From Gracilariopsis chorda (Eukaryota > Rhodophyta > Florideophyceae > Gracilariales > Gracilariaceae): a stretch of DNA of 64,000 nucleotides. A model generated the notes under the pieces. That model was given only the letters and a program-made list of their open reading frames with translations, searched no databases and was not told the DNA's origin. Shown piece after piece: positions 56,701 through 64,000 of the stretch (position 1 is the stretch's first letter; each line of letters begins with the position of its first letter). The position numbers and the translations under genes are program-made. The stretch spans positions 124,001 through 188,000 of the forward strand of contig NBIV01000030.1 of the NCBI GenBank assembly GCA_003194525.1, given 5' to 3'.

Positions 56701-56953
56701 CCTTGTAGTTCGTGTGTGATCATTGAAGCCATGCTTTCTGGTCGTTAAACGGCACATCTTACAGCATATCTCTTTTGCTATATGAGAGTTCTTTGCTTGG
56801 GTACAAGACGCGCGTGTGTTGCGCTATCCGCCAAGGTGTGTGGCCCTCAAAGGAGCGAACTTTACTGCCCCGCGCAAAGTCCTTCGCCGTTCCGTAAGCT
56901 CCATTGGGGGCACACACACACCTCGGCATAAAAGCTTTCTTCAACGCTCCAGT

Positions 56954-58099
56954 TTATTCCTGGTTACCCCCGCTTGTGTAGTTCTCAAGTGTCGGTGGTG
57001 AAACTAGGAAGTACGAACCGACCTGACCACTGTGCTTCAAACACGTTTTGCAGTTGAGTAGTATCGCTGCTGCTTTGTACATTAGAGCTATCGGGGCCTT
57101 CCGTACTCGTAGTAAGCTTTTGTAATCCGGTGACGACCACATTTGCTTAAGGTCCTTGTAGGACCACTCTACAGCTTCTCTCATGGCACTCATGTCCCGG
57201 TTGAAGGCGGCTTCAATAGGCGTGGCTCCCACAAGAGGAAAACCAACCTGCAAACATGGGCGGAGCATATATGCAGGATAACCATATACCGCAAACTGCT
57301 TCTCGTCAATAACGATACACCCTGACAAGTGCCTGTCGAGACCGCTGTCACGGTACAGGGTCATGTCATGCCTCCTCCCAACCTCAGGTCCATGTAGATG
57401 AAATATCAGCCCATCTGGAGTCGTGATTGTTTGGTAGATGAGGCAGTGGAACCTCTTGTGTCCCGAGTAGCACGAACGCTGCAACGCACTTGACCCTCCT
57501 GGGCGGCTCATTTGAATCCTCGTGTAATCAATAAAGCCGACTATGTTATCTAGTGGAGTCCCTTTCTCGGTAATCGCTGCCGCATAAAGCACAGCTCTTT
57601 GCTGCATAAAATGAGGACGAAACTGCAGGACGTGGCCTACGTTGGCTATGAACGACTCGATAGCCTCCCAGAATATCTCGCTGAGGGCTGATGAGTGCAT
57701 TCCAAACAGAGTCTCAATATCGACCCAACGACAAAAGCTAGCAAGACGGCTCAGAACGATACAACATGACGTGATAGAATCTGTCCGGTACCCAGAACGA
57801 GCAGTTCTGTTAACGCTGAAGTTAAAAATTTCTGCGATCTTGGGTATCTCATGTTGCAGAAAACGAATGTTTTGTAGAGAGCTTTGGTTGCTGTACCCGT
57901 TTAAGTTGAATGCATATTTGCTGACTAGCAGCGACCGAGCGTTGATTTTCTGAGTGTAATGCTGGGAAGAATAATATCTGGCAAGCAAACGAATTTGTGT
58001 TAGGTCGTCAAGCTCAGCGAGAAACCCGAGACGGAGTAGCTCTTTTCTTTTCTTTTGACGCTTGAACGCTTGGCCTATTGCTAATTGCGTTAAAAGCAT
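56954..58099 (-). CDS. PIF/Harbinger-type transposase (DDE_Tnp_4)
   Basis: About 381 residues from the ATG at 58099 (the frame is open to 58135), uninterrupted. The catalytic domain has the DDE_Tnp_4 layout: GFIDYTRIQMSRPGG with the first Asp, SGHKRFHCLIYQTITTPDGL, GRRHDMTLYRDSGLDRHL with the second Asp, and MREAVEWSYKDLKQMW with the Glu. The N-terminal helical part (about 1-150) would contain the target-binding region. The preceding frame at 58298-58014 shows no domain. An intact frame with all three acidic residues makes this one of the few possibly functional transposases in the window. Terminal inverted repeats were not identified. Confidence 0.88.
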   Translation of the reverse strand: MLLTQLAIGQAFKRQKKRKELLRLGFLAELDDLTQIRLLARYYSSQHYTQKINARSLLVSKYAFNLNGYSNQSSLQNIRFLQHEIPKIAEIFNFSVNRTARSGYRTDSITSCCIVLSRLASFCRWVDIETLFGMHSSALSEIFWEAIESFIANVGHVLQFRPHFMQQRAVLYAAAITEKGTPLDNIVGFIDYTRIQMSRPGGSSALQRSCYSGHKRFHCLIYQTITTPDGLIFHLHGPEVGRRHDMTLYRDSGLDRHLSGCIVIDEKQFAVYGYPAYMLRPCLQVGFPLVGATPIEAAFNRDMSAMREAVEWSYKDLKQMWSSPDYKSLLRVRKAPIALMYKAAAILLNCKTCLKHSGQVGSYFLVSPPTLENYTSGGNQE

Positions 58100-58599
58100 C
58101 TTGTCTTGAGTGTAACTGGTATTTGACGAAATCAAGGGTTCGTGCAGGAAGGAAAACGGTTTCCCGCCCCTTGTAGTAACCGTTGCATTTGTGAGGCTTT
58201 TTTGAAGTACTCATAATTGTGGATAGATTGGCGAGTTTCGTATGCACTGGATGAGGTTCGTGTAATTTAATTTCGTGACAAATCTGCTGCAGCCACAAGT
58301 GGATGTCACACGAAAACCCAATTTCTTCGTAAACTCTCTATTGTCCGTATCCAGTTTGATCACTCCTACAAAGCATATTCATATTCAATAAGTGCTCCAT
58401 TCTCGCCGGGCCTGTCATGTAATTTCACCACAACTACAACATGACCCTACGCGGTCACCAATGTCCAGTGGACCAACACAGGATCTTCTCCGAATCCCAA
58501 ACTAGTATTGAATTCTACACCCGTCAGGAAGCCAGTTTCTGTTAGTAGCGGTCGAGTATATTTCTGGGTGGCCGCTCGTAAGCTTCACGAAACACTCCA

Positions 58600-59145
58600 C
58601 TTCTCAGATGGTGTTAGACCTTTTGGAGAAGGAGATAATACATATATATGTTCATCCCAAATTTATTGTTTTGGATAACGAGACATGCTTTCTTGCAAAA
58701 CAACGTGGTAGATTATATGGAGAAGAAGGGATTTATTTGGAAGACGGACGTGGACTACGATCCCATGGCCAACGGCAGAGCTGAGAAGATGGTCTTGACG
58801 CCAAAGGCCAAAAAGAATAGGGACACCATCAGTAATTCCATCCTCTGTGACAAGACAAGACAAAATGTTCTGTTGGGGTATCGCCATGAAGCGGTGGAAG
58901 GGAAGAAGTCGCCTTTTGAATCACTAAACCGGTTGCCGTGTAAAATGTCCGCTTTTGATTCTCCAGCCTTGTATGCAGACGCTTGCCTAGAACAAAGCGA
59001 ACATGCGAGCAAGGTCATACAGGTTCAGCGGGTCAAGAGGGCTGTCTACGAAGAGGAAAAGCCAGAAGAGCTTGTGAACATACATTGCCTCAGTATAAGT
59101 GACGAGGTACTTGTCGCGGAAGGTAAGGAACTGAATTTACAATAG
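58600..59145 (+). pseudogene. Retrotransposon integrase fragment
   Basis: The core of an rve integrase: KFIVLDNETCFL in one phase, then a shift to NNVVDYMEKKGFIWKT, DYDPMANGRAEKMV with the catalytic Glu, and LLGYRHEAVEGKKSPFESLN. Rest of pol absent. It sits just upstream of the Harbinger-1 transposase, on the opposite strand. Confidence 0.75.
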
Positions 59146-61359
59146 AGGTGGCTTATAATTTGATAGGTTACACAAAGTGGTCAGGGTCCGTCCAAGATAG
59201 ATACTACGAATCCCAGGTGGTGGGGTTTCCAGAGAACCCATAGACGCAGGCCAGAAATTTTGTATTGTATAGGAGGAGGCATAGACATTTCCAGTGGTAA
59301 GAAGTACCTGATATGCTTGCTTTGTGAACATATGCGTCTTCATTATCGATTACATGCGCCTTTTCTCTTTCTTTAATGGCTTCTTGATCGGAGTGCATTC
59401 TATTGCGATACAAGAAATGCTTTGGGTAGTATCATGAAGGGTTTAGGAAATGATTGTTACACAATTCAAATCGGTTTACTGTGCGGATACTCTACTGTGC
59501 ACTAACTACGTTGAAGAAAGAAGCAGGACCAGGTTAGAGCTTGACTCATGATGATCTAGTGTGCATAAAAATATGGAGCTGTGCTAGAACCAGGTGTGTT
59601 TCCTATGTCACGGGGACGTGCACCTTTCTTGCTTTTCGAGTTCTTGTTCTTGTTTCAATGTTGCAGAAGTATAGACCTGTCGACACTGGGAGGAAGTTTC
59701 GTCTCCCTTACATCGCAAAACCCGGAGAAGGGAGTAACTTCTCCATAACAGGCTGTCATGGCCTCATGGCAAAACCGAAGAAGGTGTCACTGAGCGAGAC
59801 CTAGTAGACGATCTCTGGCATTGTGGACAATCACACAGTCATGCACATCACCGGAGACTGAAGTGGTACAGAAGTAAACACGATCACGAGGGGCCAGGAA
59901 TTCATAAACCGACGGTGTAAGCCTGTAACCATGAAATAAAACTGCACGATGTGAGAAAGATGCTTCTGAGTATCGCGGAGCCCTCGGATGCGAAGGATTT
60001 TAGTTCCCCTTTTTTCCCTCTCTTTGAACATACCCGTAAAGAGTTTTCAATAGACTTTTGCGTGTTTGGCTCCAACTAAAACCAAGATGATGCTGACGGA
60101 CGCCTGTATACACATACAGAAGCTGTCGCGGTACGGCACGAATGGCAGAAGTTCCATCTTATACGGACCTCTAAGCGTGGTTGGGCTACCTTCGTAAGGA
60201 TGAAAAAGCTGCAAATAGCACTCTTCGTTTCCCGAGCACCAGGGGATTATTTCGCGATAGAAGCTATTTTTCCCTTCTTTTCGTACTCAAAGTCCCCAGT
60301 AATAGAAATGGCGAAATTTTTGTTGTCCGAGATTCCTTCAATCGAGAAGGAGTATAATAAGATCCTGTAGTCCGCCTTCGTTGCTTCATTCTCAAATCAA
60401 GTGATGTCTCCCTTGTAGGTCGTCCCGGTTTCAATGTTCTATGCCTGTCACGTAACGTCATCGTACAACAGGTCGTCATCTGTCGAATCATTGAGAACAA
60501 TGGAGGAGCACTCTTGGACAGAAAGCAGTACAACTCCGTACATCTCACTAATGCAGGCGCTAACTATACCTAACAAGCGAAGCGCGACGTGGCAACCTAG
60601 CAAAGAGAACGTGCACAGGCGACGTCGACGTCGAAGCGAAGTAGTGCAGGTGCAAAAGAGAGATACCGTGCGCATAGAAGAGAGGTGGCGCGATCGCTGA
60701 AGAAGATTTCAGGCGCTTGTGGTCGTGGTGAAAAAAAGCAGAACGGCCTAGGCGGTCATTACTGAAAGTGAAGTTTATTGGCGTGCTTTTGGTAGTGGCC
60801 ACAGACTCCAAAACAATCTAACTACTATTGTTCATCTGAGATGATCTGTAGCCGAATCAGTCAGCACTGCTTTCATGACAAAGCAGCCCGTCAGCTGAAG
60901 TGCATAAAAGTTCCCAGTCGGTCGTAACTTGGAAAGAAGGGGGCGGGAACCAGCTTCGTGGCATCAGACACCTTGATTTTCCATTTAGGTTTTAAGAGCG
61001 TCTCCACCGAAGGCCGGTTCCAATCCAAACCAAACTGCGCGTGTAAATATTCTATTGGCTGCTTTATTTGCGCAGCATACAGTTCAAACTCGAAATTCAA
61101 AACATGCCGTTGAACCATGGTTCATCGCACTCGTCCGCAACTACCACGTTGATTCAACGACTGAAAGTGATCATGAATGCACTTCACTTTCTTTTCGAAG
61201 AATAAAAAGATGAAGAAACCGCCTTTGCTGTCGCATTTCTGGAACCATATAGTTTCCCAGTATGTATTGTAATTTCAAGATAGCTCTACATATCGTGGAT
61301 CTTTCCCTGGAAAACAGCCGAACATTGAAAGGAACCATGATCAAGTACATCATTTTTAT
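59146..61359. other. Region without recognisable gene
   Basis: Only short frames. A piece near 59690 (KFRLPYIAKPGEGSNFSITG) could be the pol tail of the integrase fragment upstream. A basic peptide encoded at 60434-60700 has no family I know. Confidence 0.4.
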
Positions 61360-62543
61360 ATGAGGAAGTACATTTGGCCACGGGATATTGCTCGTCGTGA
61401 ATTTGACGCAGAAGAACTGCAACAATCCAAATCCTCTTTTGAAAGGCGGTTCAGAATTCGAAGAATTGTGTTTACGAACATATTGAAAGGCGTTTTAGTG
61501 GAGTCAGACTACTTTCGGAAAGGAATGTGGCCCAATGCAGTGGGAAAACTAGGAATATTTCCACTTGTCAAAGTAATTTGTGCTCTACGACAAATATCAC
61601 ATGACATACCAAGCGATCTTGCCGAAGATATGTTTGAAGTGTCCGAAACAACTGCCTTTTTGTGCTTAGACGAGTTTTGTAAAGCCGTTGAATCTCTTTT
61701 CCGTGCGAAATACCTACGAAAACCTACTGATGAAGACTTGATTCGAATTGAACGACGGTTCGCACGAGTAGGATTTCCTGAGTGCATTGGATGTGTCGAT
61801 TGCGAAGGCTGGGAGTGGCAGAGTTGTCTTAAGCCCTTCAAAGAGACATGATTGGAAAAGAAGGAAAACCTACGCTACGAATGGAGCTTATCTGCCACTT
61901 GGACATGTGGATTTAGGCTTTTAAATTTGGGTTACCTGGAGGTTTTAACGACTTGAACGTTCTGGAAGTAAGCACACAATTTAATAAGATCTTGGCAGGT
62001 TCTTTTCCTACTGTGAAGCCTTCTTATCAAGTGAGTGGTATTGGTCTCGATTGGTGTTACTACCTTGCCAATGGAATTTATCCTAAGTGGAAGATTTTCA
62101 TACAAACCATAGGTCAACCTATAACTAAGAGTGAACAGCTGTTCTCACGTAGACAGGAAGCCGTGCGTAAAGTGGTCGAGTTGGTGTTTGGCGTTGTTTT
62201 CAAGCGATTTAAAAGTCTGTTTGTGAAGACACAAAAGTTTAACGTTGAAAAGATACGAAGCATGGCAATTGCAGCAATAATAATGCAAAACATAATTGTG
62301 GAACAGCGCAGAAGGTTTTAAAGCAGTGATGGTGCTGGAGGTGCATCCCGGTTCTTTAGCGAAGACAATGACTGTACGGATTTTGTCATGGAGACACTGA
62401 ACGAAAGCGATGTGGTAGGTTTGTTTAACCAACGATACATCATTGATGACATCAAATTGCCCGCATTACAGAAGCGTCTTCAAAGAGCTTTACAAGAACA
62501 TATTTGGGAGCTCCAAGGCTGCCAAACGCCAGAAAATGATTAA
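61360..62543 (+). pseudogene. PIF/Harbinger transposase (plant-transposon-protein type), frameshifted
   Basis: From the ATG at 61360 (MRKYIWPRDIARREF): a helical N-part (FEVSETTAFLCLDEFCKAV), then FARVGFPECIGCVDCEGWEW with the first Asp, a TGA at 61849, and a phase change by 61935. The second phase gives GGFNDLNVLEVSTQFNKIL with the second Asp, YYLANGIYPKW, RRQEAVRKVVELVFGVVFKRF with the Glu, and IAAIIMQNIIVE. After a TAA at 62319 the frame continues to the family-like tail LQEHIWELQGCQTPEND, ending at 62543. This is a different Harbinger branch from the transposase at 57-58 kb. Confidence 0.87.
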
Positions 62544-62766
62544 TGATTACCAGACATACGACCCCGTCTAGGGGTCGTTACCCCGCTTCCGCAGGGGGCT
62601 CGCTTAACCCTCGTACCTTGGGCTCGCCCCCCGCCGAAGTGGAAGATAATTTGCGATGTTCAGATTCCGCAATGTACTGTCGTTCACTCTCAGACCATCA
62701 GAATGCTAAAAACGCTGCCTTTTCTGTGAGTGTGAGAAACGTATGTTTCCTTTCGTTTCACAGTTG
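62544..62766. other. Spacer with hairpin between convergent Harbinger genes
   Basis: A perfect 8-bp-stem hairpin (ACGACCCC at 62558-62565 with GGGGTCGT at 62571-62578), then several further short CCCC/GGGG inverted segments up to about 62635. It may serve as a bidirectional transcript end. Confidence 0.6.
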
Positions 62767-63860
62767 CTACATTGATTTCTGTGCATCAGAGGGGTCACTT
62801 TCGTTTGGTGTGGAACGCCGTGTCCCAGACATTGACACAATTGCTGCAACAGCTTCATTTTCCTTCGGTGTTGAAGGTTCCTGAATGTTGAGGTCGCTGA
62901 GTTCAGGCTGCATGAAGGAAGAGCTGTTTGGGTAACAGTCGGATCGAGAACCGACGCCGTTTTTGCGTTGACTCCAAACCTCCACAGATCTTTCCACCTC
63001 TTCAATTGCTTTCTGGGCCATGTCATTGATATACTTTTTTCGCAATGTCTCGTCCAGTTCAGGGAGAGAGAAAAGAGTAAACAATGACCTTTGCTTTTCG
63101 ACAGCCAGAAATTGTTTTGCAACAACTTTACGCTTTTTTGCCGCCCTTGCCAGTTCCTCGATGCCCTCAGCTCCTCTCTGTAACGCCTTAACTTGGTTAG
63201 CCATAATGTGAGCTCTTTTGCTTCCGACCATGCTGCCTTTCTTTACCCCAGACCCTTCATTCGCAGAAACGATTGGACTTGTATTCGTTTGCCTATCAGA
63301 CGGTTCGCCTATGATAATGTCTATGTCACGTTGTACACTACTTTTTGCTTCAGATTTGTCTTTTTCGACCTCCTGTTTCTCCTGCTTCTTTGACATCATC
63401 ACCAATTCCCATTGATTAGAATTACGAAAAAAAAGAACAGGACGTCAAGAAACTCGAAGTTATCGCCATACTCCAGACACGAATCCGGTAGGTAGCTATA
63501 CATGTTGCTCATATTCCCTTCACTATTGTACACGGCTGTAGCGGCACGGAATATCTCCTCGGTTGGCGATCCTGTTGGTTTCTTTTCTTTTATGGCCATG
63601 ACAATCCCCTCAAATTTGATACACTCACACCGCGCCTTGTTGTACCTTTGAGCGATTGCGCTAGCTGTCCGGGTAAATGTCACCAATGCCTCGTCTTTTT
63701 GCTTTGCTTCCTCAAAAATAGCAGTATAGGCAGTTTCGATTTGCTTGTAAAACTTCTTGCGTTTCTTCCCTGCACCAGGAAATGGATCTTCTGAGGCCGC
63801 TGTATATGCGCGGCATGCACATTTTGTTTCAATGGTTGACCAACCTTTGCCGGAGCCCAT
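62767..63860 (-). pseudogene. PIF/Harbinger accessory protein (Myb/NAM-like), frameshifted
   Basis: From the ATG at 63860 (MGSGKGWSTIETKC): a Myb/trihelix-like DNA-binding head (GWSTIETKCACRAYTAASED, FYKQIETAYTAIFEEA, MAIKEKKPTGSPTEEIFRAA), a phase change at an A8 run near 63428, then a Lys-rich helical tail (VGSKRAHIMANQVKALQRG, LFTLFSLPELDETLRKKY) of the NAM-associated type, ending at 62767. In PIF/Harbinger elements this second protein carries the transposase into the nucleus and binds DNA. It converges on the transposase at 61.4-62.5 kb, the usual arrangement. Confidence 0.82.
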
Positions 63861-64000
63861 AGTGTGGGCGTAAGTGAATGGAGGGAGGAAAACGAAGTCT
63901 CGAGACAATCACGTTTAGAACTGCCACCCATTGCGTAATGTAAAGCAAGAGTGGGCTTTTGGGCTGTAGCAGGGAGTGGCAGAGTTCAAGGTGTTTGCTT

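Overview
The window is nuclear DNA of a unicellular eukaryote. It shows eukaryote-only genes (a DDRGK1/UFBP1 homologue of the UFM1 pathway, a DP transcription factor), a split nuclear tRNA, and Ty3/gypsy, Ty1/copia-type, Helitron and PIF/Harbinger transposons. The host genes look intron-poor; a 1,200-residue fusion enzyme reads as one exon. An elongator tRNA-Met carries a normal anticodon-loop intron and apparently a second intron in the T-loop. Ectopic tRNA introns are best known from cyanidiophyte red algae, so a red alga is my best guess, but this is inference. TAA, TAG and TGA all end host genes, so the standard code is used.

Layout. 0-6.2 kb is a host gene cluster: DDRGK1 (+), a tRNA-like Pol III unit, a SPRY-domain protein (+), split tRNA-Met (+) and a DP homologue (-). 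A G34 tract and a C22 tract lie between the first two genes. 6.2-12.4 kb has no recognisable gene but contains a perfect 29-bp-arm palindrome. 12.5-16.1 kb holds one large gene encoding an indoleamine 2,3-dioxygenase (IDO) domain fused to a flavin reductase and a cytochrome b5 domain, a probable self-sufficient dioxygenase. From 16.9 kb to the end nearly everything is mobile DNA: a truncated gypsy pol (gypsy-3, 16.9-20.3 kb, -); a full-length gypsy with 538-bp LTRs (gypsy-2, 20.3-30.3 kb, -); a copia-type gag scrap; a G-rich minisatellite; a second full-length gypsy with 773-bp LTRs (gypsy-1, 32.9-44.3 kb, +); a Helitron Rep-helicase (44.3-48.7 kb, +); a minisatellite field (48.8-51.1 kb); decayed retroelement pieces (51.1-54.3 kb, -); and two PIF/Harbinger transposase plus accessory-gene pairs (55.9-58.1 kb and 61.4-63.9 kb) with an integrase scrap between them.

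The most unusual system is in the two full-length gypsy elements. Each carries, between its chromodomain-ended pol and its 3' LTR, an extra gene on the opposite strand. The two antisense proteins share recognisable motifs although the LTRs are unrelated in sequence, so this looks like a conserved antisense accessory gene. The two elements also share almost the same primer-binding site. The IDO-reductase-b5 fusion and the doubly split tRNA-Met are the other main points of interest.
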